Below, in pieces: positions 1-5,173 of a stretch of 5,173 nt of DNA. A model generated the notes under the pieces. The model made no database searches and had not been told where the DNA came from. It saw only the letters and a program-made list of their open reading frames with translations. Positions within the stretch are counted from its first letter, which is position 1. Every line of letters begins with the position of its first letter. The position numbers and the translations under genes are program-made. The stretch comes from Candidatus Pelagibacterales bacterium (GTDB taxonomy: Bacteria; Pseudomonadota; Alphaproteobacteria; Pelagibacterales; AG-422-B15), in contig JADHQX010000109.1 in NCBI GenBank assembly GCA_016777745.1, forward strand, positions 1 through 5,173. The letters run 5' to 3'.

Positions 1-1
1 T

Positions 2-661
2 GCTATGTTTGTAGCTATACCTTTAGGACTTGCTTCAGCTATTTATCTTGCTGAATATGCATCTACTAAAGTCAGAGATATTGCTAAGCCAATCATTGAG
101 ATATTGGCCGGAATTCCTACTGTTGTTTATGGTTTTTTTGCTGCTTTAACCTTGGCCCCAATGTTAAAAAATTTCGGTGATTCTGTTGGAATAGACATAT
201 CCGCAGAGAGCGCCTTAGCTGCTGGACTTGCAATGGGTGTAATGATTATACCTTTTGTATCATCACTTAGCGATGATGTTATCAGATCCGTTCCTAGTTC
301 TCTTCGTGATGGATCCTATGCTTTGGGCGCCACAAAATCTGAGACGATAAAAAAAGTTATTTTGCCTGCTGCACTCCCAGGTATTATGGGCTCCTTTTTA
401 TTGGCTATTTCTAGAGCTATTGGCGAGACCATGATTGTTGTGATGGCCGCAAGTTTACGAGCTAACTTGACATTCAACCCACTGGAGCCAGCCACAACTA
501 TTACGACACAAATTGTTACGGCTTTGATTGGCGATGTAGAATTTGAAAATCCCAAAACTTTAGTTGCTTTTGCTCTAGGTTTATCTTTATTTGTGATGAC
601 ATTAATTCTTAACATCATTGCCATAACTATTGTAAGAAAGTATCGTGAAAAATATGACTAA
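2..661 (+). CDS. pstC: Phosphate ABC transporter permease PstC (3' part, 5' end cut by window edge)
   Basis: One of the two inner-membrane permease subunits of the high-affinity phosphate importer PstSCAB; with PstA it forms the channel through which phosphate delivered by periplasmic PstS passes. The frame is open from base 2, so the ATG at base 5 is an internal Met and the real start lies to the left. About 219 residues are visible. Counting from the codon at base 5, the cytoplasmic coupling loop that contacts PstB (EAA-type) is seen as LRDGSYALGATK at 100-111, followed by ILPAALPG. A conserved GET (140-142) then opens a membrane helix. The C-terminal helix ends in a basic [10 protein letters not shown] tail. 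Several hydrophobic segments alternate through the fragment, as expected for a binding-protein-dependent permease. The stop overlaps the start of pstA, so translation is probably coupled. The assignment as PstC rests on order (before pstA) and on the GET...NPLE...TTITTQIV region. Family is certain; the missing N-terminus cannot be judged. Confidence 0.95.
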   Translation, partial: AMFVAIPLGLASAIYLAEYASTKVRDIAKPIIEILAGIPTVVYGFFAALTLAPMLKNFGDSVGIDISAESALAAGLAMGVMIIPFVSSLSDDVIRSVPSSLRDGSYALGATKSETIKKVILPAALPGIMGSFLLAISRAIGETMIVVMAASLRANLTFNPLEPATTITTQIVTALIGDVEFENPKTLVAFALGLSLFVMTLILNIIAITIVRKYREKYD

Positions 662-1904
662 TATTAAGAAACGATTAAACGCCGAGAGACGATTTAAATT
701 CTATGGACAATTAGGAGTTTTTCTCTCGCTGCTTTTTGTAACGCTGTTAATGTTAAAAATTTTTACTACTGGTAGTGGAGCATTTTTTAGAACCACTATA
801 GAGGCTGATGTTTTTTTCGATCCAGCTATCATGAAGGTTGATAAAAACTCTTCAGACAAAGAAATTGAAAGAGCATCTTTCGAGGCTTTAGCTGATAGTG
901 TGGTCAATAACAATTTCAAAAATTTAAGCGAAGATGAATTTATCAAAGTTAGAGAAATGTTAACTCGTCGATTTGATTATCAACTTAGAGATTATTTTTT
1001 GAACAATAAAAATGATTTTAACAAAACTGTGAAGATGAACATCACAGCATCCTCGGATCTTGACCAAATTGTAAAAGGTAACTATCCAAGAAATGTTCCT
1101 GAGTCACAAAGAAAAATAAATGACTACCAATTGGCCATCTTAGATTATTTAACTCAACAAGATCGAATTGGCTCGACTTTTAACTTTTGGTTTTTTACAA
1201 ATGGAGACTCAAGAGATCCAGAAACGGCAGGTATCTGGGGGGCAGTCATGGGTTCTTTTTATGCTTTAATGGTTTGTTTGGCCTTTGCGTTTCCGATAGG
1301 TCTTTTCGCTTCAGTCTATTTAGAAGAGTATACAAAACCTGGTAAAATTACTGATTTAATTGAAGTAAATATTAATAACCTTGCAGCAGTTCCATCGATA
1401 GTTTTTGGTCTACTTGGACTGGGAATGTTAATTGGAGTATTTAATATGCCATTTCAGGTCCCTCTCGTGGGAGGTTTGACACTGGGGTTCATGACACTGC
1501 CAACGATTATTATTGCTTGTCGTTCCTCATTAAGAGCAGTGCCTCCGTCAATTAGGCACGGCGCATTAGCCCTAGGGGCAACTAAGACACAAACAACTTT
1601 CCACCACGTGGTTCCACTTGCTCTTCCTGGAACATTAACAGGAACTATTATTGGAATGGCACAAGCCCTAGGGGAAACCGCCCCTTTGTTAATGGTTGGG
1701 ATGGTTGCATTTGTAATGGAAATTCCTGGAGGCCCTTTAGACCCTGCAACAGGTCTTCCCTCCCAAATTTATCTTTGGTCTGAAAGTGCCGAGAGAGGTT
1801 TTATTGAGAAAACGTCAGCGGGTATAATGCTTCTGCTACTTTTTCTTATTGTAATGAATTTAACTGCTGTTTTAATAAGAAGAAAGGTTGAGGTTAAATG
1901 GTAG
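654..1904 (+). CDS. pstA: Phosphate ABC transporter permease PstA with long N-terminal periplasmic domain
   Basis: Second inner-membrane permease subunit of PstSCAB. I prefer the ATG at 654 (416 residues), which overlaps pstC by 8 bases (ATGACTAA); a GTG at 645 in the same frame would add three residues and cannot be excluded. A basic N-terminus ([16 protein letters not shown]) precedes a first membrane helix at about 17-40. A hydrophilic stretch of roughly 150 residues (about 42-190) follows and should be periplasmic; it matches the position of the DUF3333-type extension known in some PstA proteins and makes this protein much longer than the roughly 300-residue enterobacterial form. The permease core comes next: helices from about 195, the PstB-contacting loop [12 protein letters not shown] near 299-310, then ALPGTLTG, the GETAPLL helix near 340-346, and a last helix ending in IRRKVEVKW. 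The stop overlaps pstB by 7 bases. Codon use is like its neighbours. Function is secure; the job of the extra domain is not known to me. Confidence 0.95.
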   Translation: MTNIKKRLNAERRFKFYGQLGVFLSLLFVTLLMLKIFTTGSGAFFRTTIEADVFFDPAIMKVDKNSSDKEIERASFEALADSVVNNNFKNLSEDEFIKVREMLTRRFDYQLRDYFLNNKNDFNKTVKMNITASSDLDQIVKGNYPRNVPESQRKINDYQLAILDYLTQQDRIGSTFNFWFFTNGDSRDPETAGIWGAVMGSFYALMVCLAFAFPIGLFASVYLEEYTKPGKITDLIEVNINNLAAVPSIVFGLLGLGMLIGVFNMPFQVPLVGGLTLGFMTLPTIIIACRSSLRAVPPSIRHGALALGATKTQTTFHHVVPLALPGTLTGTIIGMAQALGETAPLLMVGMVAFVMEIPGGPLDPATGLPSQIYLWSESAERGFIEKTSAGIMLLLLFLIVMNLTAVLIRRKVEVKW

Positions 1905-2674
1905 ATAATAATATCGATTTTGCACTAAAGACTAATAATGTTTATGTGCATTACGGGAATAAGATGGCCATTAATAACGTATCACTCGATTTTCCTAAAA
2001 ATGAGGTAACATCCTTGATTGGCCCTTCAGGTTGTGGAAAGTCTACTTTTTTAAGATGTCTTAATAGAATGAACGATGTGATTGATAGCTGTAAGGTTGA
2101 GGGATCATTTATTATGAATGATACAATTGATATTTATAGTAATGATTTGCCAATTGAAAGTTTAAGAGAAAAAATCGGAATGGTTTTTCAAAAACCAAAC
2201 CCTTTCCCAAAAAGTATTTATGAAAATGTTGCATATGGTCCTAAGATTCATGGAATTACTTCCTCCCAAAGCGAACTAGATGACGTTGTTAAAGAGTCTT
2301 TAAACCGTGCTGGTCTTTATGAAGAGGTTAAAGATAGACTAGACGATGTTGCCACTGGTTTGTCTGGTGGACAGCAACAAAGACTTTGTATCGCCAGGGC
2401 AATATCCATCAAACCTGAAATAATTTTGATGGATGAACCATGTTCGGCTCTAGATCCTATTGCGACTGCTAAGATTGAACAGTTAATTAATGAATTAAAA
2501 CAAAACTATACTATCATCATTGTAACTCATTCAATGGCACAAGCATCAAGAGTTTCATATAAAACAGCTTTTTTTCACCTTGGAAATTTAGTTGAATATG
2601 GAGATACTTCTAAAATTTTCACGAAACCAGATAATCAAAAAACGAATGACTACATAACAGGGAGGTTCGGCTAG
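1898..2674 (+). CDS. pstB: Phosphate ABC transporter ATP-binding protein PstB
   Basis: Cytoplasmic ATPase that powers phosphate import through PstCA. The 258-residue length is normal for PstB. All ABC ATPase motifs are intact: Walker [10 protein letters not shown] (42-50), Q-loop VFQKPNPFP with Gln98, the ABC signature LSGGQQQR (155-162), Walker B IILMDEP with Asp179 and catalytic Glu180, a D-loop SALDP (183-187), and the switch histidine His211 in THS. NRMND after Walker A and the KPNPFP stretch after the Q-loop are typical of PstB and separate it from amino-acid or sulfate transport ATPases. The ATG at 1898 overlaps the pstA stop (ATGGTAG) and has a purine-rich site, AAAGGTTGAGG, just upstream. 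phoU follows two bases after the stop. PstB is also thought to take part, with PhoU, in signalling phosphate sufficiency to PhoR. Confidence 0.98.
   Translation: MVDNNIDFALKTNNVYVHYGNKMAINNVSLDFPKNEVTSLIGPSGCGKSTFLRCLNRMNDVIDSCKVEGSFIMNDTIDIYSNDLPIESLREKIGMVFQKPNPFPKSIYENVAYGPKIHGITSSQSELDDVVKESLNRAGLYEEVKDRLDDVATGLSGGQQQRLCIARAISIKPEIILMDEPCSALDPIATAKIEQLINELKQNYTIIIVTHSMAQASRVSYKTAFFHLGNLVEYGDTSKIFTKPDNQKTNDYITGRFG
2660..2665 (+). promoter_or_regulatory. Ribosome-binding site of phoU (GGGAGG)
   Basis: GGGAGG lies in the last codons of pstB (Thr-Gly-Arg-Phe-Gly) and ends 11 bases before the phoU ATG at 2677. It is the clearest Shine-Dalgarno match at any gene junction in this operon and supports the ATG start of phoU. 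By contrast, phoB and arsC have no comparable site, so phoU may be translated more strongly than the two genes after it; that last point is inference. Confidence 0.6.
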
Positions 2675-2676
2675 TT

Positions 2677-3333
2677 ATGCAACATACAGATAAAAATTAT
2701 GAAAAGCAGATTAACTCAATTAATGAACAACTAGTTAAGATGGGATCAATTTTAGAACAGCAGTTTAGCGATGCTCTAAAAGTTGTTGCTTCAAGAGACC
2801 AAAATTTAGCAAATACCGTCATTGAAAAAGATAACTTAATAAATCAGCTAAATCACGAAATTAGTGATTTAGTTTTTCAAATTATTGCAATGAGACAGCC
2901 GATGGCAGATGATCTAAGATTTTTATTTTGTTCAATTAAAATTATCAGAGATTTGGAAAGAATAGGTGACCATTTAACTACAGTTGCAAAAAAAGGTTAT
3001 AGAGTAAGTACTAACATTCCTGACCAATTAATTGAAAAACTTGAGGTATTAGGTGAGAAAGCCTCTGTGATGACCCATGATGCATTAAATTGTTTGTTTG
3101 ATAGAAAACTCGCAGATGCTGATAAAATAGCCGAACGAGATAATATTATTGATGACTTACATGGTAGTTTTATCAAAGACGTCCTCTCTTATATGAAAGA
3201 ACACGATGATTTTATTCCAGACTCTTTAGCTTTAATCCAGATTTCAAAAGGTATCGAGCGCATTGGAGATTATGTAACCAACATTATGGAAGAAGTACAT
3301 TTCTTAATTGAAGGTAAGTACAATAATTCTTAA
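2677..3333 (+). CDS. phoU: Phosphate signalling/transport accessory protein PhoU
   Basis: Cytoplasmic all-helical protein that, in species where it has been studied, keeps the Pho regulon off when phosphate is plentiful by linking the Pst transporter to the PhoR kinase, and restrains phosphate uptake. The 218-residue length is usual. The protein shows the expected internal duplication of a three-helix unit. The metal-binding signature is RDLERIGDHL in the first half (Glu94, Asp98) and GIERIGDYVT in the second (Glu194, Asp198), exactly 100 residues apart. The first helix (KQINSINEQLVKMGSILEQ) and the LIAMRQP-like segment (IIAMRQP) after it are also typical. It starts two bases after pstB with a strong ribosome-binding site and ends five bases before phoB. 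No membrane segments or signal peptide are seen. The position between pstB and phoB is the standard one. Confidence 0.97.
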   Translation: MQHTDKNYEKQINSINEQLVKMGSILEQQFSDALKVVASRDQNLANTVIEKDNLINQLNHEISDLVFQIIAMRQPMADDLRFLFCSIKIIRDLERIGDHLTTVAKKGYRVSTNIPDQLIEKLEVLGEKASVMTHDALNCLFDRKLADADKIAERDNIIDDLHGSFIKDVLSYMKEHDDFIPDSLALIQISKGIERIGDYVTNIMEEVHFLIEGKYNNS

Positions 3334-3338
3334 AAAAA

Positions 3339-4031
3339 TTGTTTCCTAAAATATTAGTAGTCGAAGATGATAAGTCTATTTCAGACCTTATTTCTTTGCA
3401 TTTAAAAAAAAATAATTTCGAATATTTAGTTGTTCATAATGGAGAAGACGCATTATCCCATCTTGATACATTTATGCCAGATTTCGTTATTTTGGATTGG
3501 ATGATACCAGGCCTTTCCGGCTTAGAGGTTCTTAGAAGAATTCGCAATAAGCAAGAATATAAAAACTTGCCCATATTAATGCTTACAGCAAAAAACTCTG
3601 AACAAGATAAGATTATAAGTTTTGAAAGCGGATTAGATGATTATATCACCAAGCCTTTTTTACCTAGTGAACTTATCGCAAGAGTTAAGGCAATTTTAAA
3701 AAGAACCAGTCAATCAAATCAAGATCAAGACAATCTTATTTTTAATGAAATTAAAATAAATACTGTTCAAAAAAAAGCTTATAGAGGAGACAGGAGACTT
3801 AATCTTGGCCCCACAGAATTTAATATTTTATTTTTCCTCCTAAAGAATAAACAAAGAGTATTCTCTCGAGAGCAGATATTAAATAAGATTTGGCCTAATC
3901 AAGTCAACGTAGAGTTAAGAACAGTTGATGTTCACATTCGCAGACTTCGAAAAGAACTAAATCAAAATGAAGAGAAAGACATAATTCGCACAGTTAGGTC
4001 GGCGGGCTATTCTCTGGATTTTGATGAATAA
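3339..4031 (+). CDS. phoB: Phosphate regulon response regulator PhoB (TTG start)
   Basis: DNA-binding response regulator (OmpR/PhoB class) that, once phosphorylated by PhoR, binds Pho boxes and turns on phosphate-starvation genes, normally including the pst operon itself. The receiver domain (about 3-122) has the acidic pair Asp10/Asp11, phosphoacceptor Asp53 in LDWMIPG, Thr83, Tyr102 and Lys105 in TKPF. LDWM-PG is a hallmark of PhoB. The C-terminal winged helix (about 130-228) has the recognition-helix region VELRTVDVHIRRLRKEL and ends with IRTVRSAGYSLD. The start is a TTG at 3339: an in-frame TAA lies at 3324-3326 and no ATG or GTG occurs before the conserved KILVVEDD. Upstream is A-rich (seven As) without a Shine-Dalgarno match; the nearest, GAAGG at 3310-3314, is 24 bases away, so translation probably depends on ribosomes finishing phoU. 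phoR is not adjacent on this side. The 230-residue length is normal. Confidence 0.96.
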   Translation: MFPKILVVEDDKSISDLISLHLKKNNFEYLVVHNGEDALSHLDTFMPDFVILDWMIPGLSGLEVLRRIRNKQEYKNLPILMLTAKNSEQDKIISFESGLDDYITKPFLPSELIARVKAILKRTSQSNQDQDNLIFNEIKINTVQKKAYRGDRRLNLGPTEFNILFFLLKNKQRVFSREQILNKIWPNQVNVELRTVDVHIRRLRKELNQNEEKDIIRTVRSAGYSLDFDE

Positions 4032-4503
4032 TCAAAAAAAAATTTTAGTCCTTTGTACAGGTAACTCTTGTCGTTCAATTATGGCAGAGGGACTAATCAA
4101 TCATTTTGGTAAAGATGATTTTCAAGCCTTTAGTGCCGGAAGTAAACCAACAGGCTATGTTCATCCAATGAGCATAAAAACTTTAAAAAAATCAGGTATT
4201 TTTAAAACAGATTACAAAAGCCAATCTTGGGATGAATTTAGTGACATAAATTTTGATTTAGTAATTACAGTTTGCGATAATGCTGCAGGTGAATCTTGTC
4301 CAGTTTATTTAAGCGGTGCTCCTAAAGTACATTGGGGCGTTGAAGATCCAGCTAAGTTTAAGGGTAGTGAAAAAGAAATTGAAAATGAATTTCATCGAAT
4401 TTTTACAATTCTTGCGAAACGAACCCACGCAATGGTTGAAAAATATAGCAATACAAAAAAGTTTCAAATAGAAGAACTAAACTTAATTGGACGTTTAGAT
4501 TAA
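4024..4503 (+). CDS. arsC: Arsenate reductase ArsC, thioredoxin-coupled type (low-molecular-weight phosphatase fold)
   Basis: Predicted cytoplasmic enzyme reducing arsenate to arsenite. The 159-residue protein has the phosphatase-type P-loop CX5R as CTGNSCR (Cys11 to Arg17) near the N-terminus, a DPA motif (Asp108, the expected general acid), and the Cys pair Cys84 and Cys92 in VCDNAAGESC. Three redox cysteines (11, 84, 92) are what distinguishes thioredoxin-linked ArsC from a plain tyrosine phosphatase, which would lack the second and third. HWGVEDPA is also typical of this ArsC family. It is unrelated to the glutaredoxin-linked ArsC of E. coli plasmid R773. The ATG at 4024 overlaps the phoB stop by 8 bases (ATGAATAA); a TTG directly before it at 4021 is a less likely start. 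There is no strong ribosome-binding site, so translation is probably coupled to phoB. The C-terminal 20 or so residues extend past the family core. A role as a phosphatase cannot be excluded without assay, but the cysteines argue against it. Confidence 0.88.
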   Translation: MNNQKKILVLCTGNSCRSIMAEGLINHFGKDDFQAFSAGSKPTGYVHPMSIKTLKKSGIFKTDYKSQSWDEFSDINFDLVITVCDNAAGESCPVYLSGAPKVHWGVEDPAKFKGSEKEIENEFHRIFTILAKRTHAMVEKYSNTKKFQIEELNLIGRLD

Positions 4504-4530
4504 GAATACCCTTTTAAGTTTTGGAAGAAG

Positions 4531-5173
4531 TTAAGATTTTTTCTCAAATACTTTCGTGTAGATAGTATAAGCAATCCCCAGCCCTATAATTTGAGATCCA
4601 ATGAAGATAAAAATTGTCGAAGGATGAATGCCTGCAAAAGTATCAGTAAACATTCGAGCAATTGTTACAACAGGATTAGCAAAGCTGGCAGAAGAGGTAA
4701 AGATAATCGCCACGCATATGTATATTCCAACATTGAAAGCCACAATATTTTTTCCATCTGCTCTTGATATCAAGATAACCATGAGCAATCCAAAAGTAGC
4801 AAAGATTTCTGAGATATAAATATTATTTCCACTTCTAATATTAGAAGAGATTTCAATCACATTAAGTCCAAAGATAAAGTTAGCAAACATCGTGCCTAGG
4901 ATGGCGGCTACACACTGAATGACTATATAGATTATCAAATCTTTGGAGGATAGCTCTCCCTTAAAAAAAAATAATAGAGAGACAATTGGATTAAAGTGAG
5001 CTCCAGAGTAAGTTGCAAACATTCGAATTAAAATAATAAGAGTAAATCCAATAACTACTGCATGACTAAAAAGAATAACCATTTGATCGTCTGTATATTG
5101 TTGACCAGCAATTCCTGAGCCTACTATACTCAATAGGAGGATAAAAGTGCCCAGAAATTCAGAGACGTACTTT
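4531..5173 (-). CDS. Aquaporin/MIP-family channel, AqpS-like (N-terminus cut by window edge)
   Basis: Inner-membrane channel of the major intrinsic protein family; by context and residues a probable metalloid (arsenite) channel like AqpS of ars operons. The frame stays open to the window edge: upstream of the TTG at 5131-5133 it reads KYVSEFLGTFILL, the usual first helix, so the real start is beyond base 5173 and only a few residues are missing. Of 213 visible residues (numbered from the edge), the two half-helix loops are SGAHFNPIV (Asn61) and SFANPVVTIAR (Asn166), so both NPA motifs are variants, NPI and NPV. Six hydrophobic helices are seen, and helix 4 begins with SEIFATFGLL, the internal-repeat echo of helix 1. 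The position three residues after Asn166, normally Arg in water and glycerol channels, is Val169. The gene is convergent with arsC, 27 bases away. Family is sure; substrate is inference. Confidence 0.85.
   Translation of the reverse strand, partial: KYVSEFLGTFILLLSIVGSGIAGQQYTDDQMVILFSHAVVIGFTLIILIRMFATYSGAHFNPIVSLLFFFKGELSSKDLIIYIVIQCVAAILGTMFANFIFGLNVIEISSNIRSGNNIYISEIFATFGLLMVILISRADGKNIVAFNVGIYICVAIIFTSSASFANPVVTIARMFTDTFAGIHPSTIFIFIGSQIIGLGIAYTIYTKVFEKKS

Noticed and set aside
316..624. Minus-strand open frame of about 100 codons opposite pstC
   Set aside because: Lies wholly within the strongly conserved pstC coding region, and its translation has no recognisable family features; a shadow frame.
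701..946. Minus-strand open frame of about 80 codons opposite the pstA N-terminal region
   Set aside because: Opposite a good coding frame, no ribosome-binding site or recognisable protein; a shadow frame.
3334..3338. Internal promoter or Pho box between phoU and phoB
   Set aside because: The gap is five As. No two spaced CTGTCAT-like repeats were seen in the end of phoU, so no separate promoter is supported.
4477..4504. Two overlapping possible hairpins at the end of arsC (CTAAAC with GTTTAG; CTTAAT with ATTAAG)
   Set aside because: Six-base, mostly A/T stems that exclude each other and lie largely in coding sequence, followed only by AATACCCTTTT. Too weak to call a terminator.
4504..4530. 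Small RNA or regulatory site between arsC and the channel gene
   Set aside because: Only 27 bases between two stop codons, with no clear repeat, hairpin or promoter.
4511..4542. Possible terminator for the phosphate operon before the T-run at 4537-4542
   Set aside because: The only pairing seen (CTT-AA with TTAAG) has a bulge and almost no G/C pairs. The T-run is part of the channel coding sequence on the other strand. Convergent genes may end by other means.
4628..4819. Plus-strand open frame of about 60 codons opposite the channel gene
   Set aside because: Opposite the conserved helices and NP loop of the channel; low-complexity translation with no family features.

Overview
The window reads as a piece of an AT-rich proteobacterial chromosome, most likely from an alphaproteobacterium of the marine type. 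The evidence for this is the family style of the proteins. PstA carries a long extra N-terminal periplasmic domain and begins with an Ala-Glu-Arg-Arg-Phe-x-x-Tyr-Gly stretch that I associate with alphaproteobacterial PstA. The gene order pstC-pstA-pstB-phoU-phoB fits the same group. Genes are packed with overlaps or gaps of a few bases, and codons favour A/T at third positions (AGA for Arg, TTA for Leu). I cannot name the species.

Layout: bases 2-4503 are one tightly packed plus-strand transcription unit. It holds the 3' part of pstC, complete pstA, pstB, phoU and phoB, and an arsenate reductase gene (arsC type, thioredoxin-coupled class). Bases 4531-5173 hold a convergent minus-strand gene for an aquaporin-family channel whose N-terminus runs off the right edge. 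The two units meet tail to tail across 27 bases. No stretch longer than about 30 bases is without a gene. I saw no RNA genes, mobile elements or CRISPR. The operon promoter, pstS and phoR are not in the window and probably lie to the left.

How the genes work together: PstC/PstA form the membrane channel and PstB the ATPase of the high-affinity phosphate importer. PhoU links transporter state to the Pho two-component system, and PhoB is the response regulator that switches on the Pho regulon when phosphate is scarce. Phosphate importers also take in arsenate to some degree. The last gene of the operon would reduce that arsenate to arsenite, and the neighbouring aquaporin resembles the AqpS-type channels of ars operons that let arsenite and related metalloids leave the cell. 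The best reading is a phosphate-starvation operon with built-in arsenate detoxification.

I did not find a wholly unknown system. The points most worth following are the arsC-phoB overlap, the unusual selectivity-filter residues of the aquaporin, and the TTG start without a ribosome-binding site in phoB.
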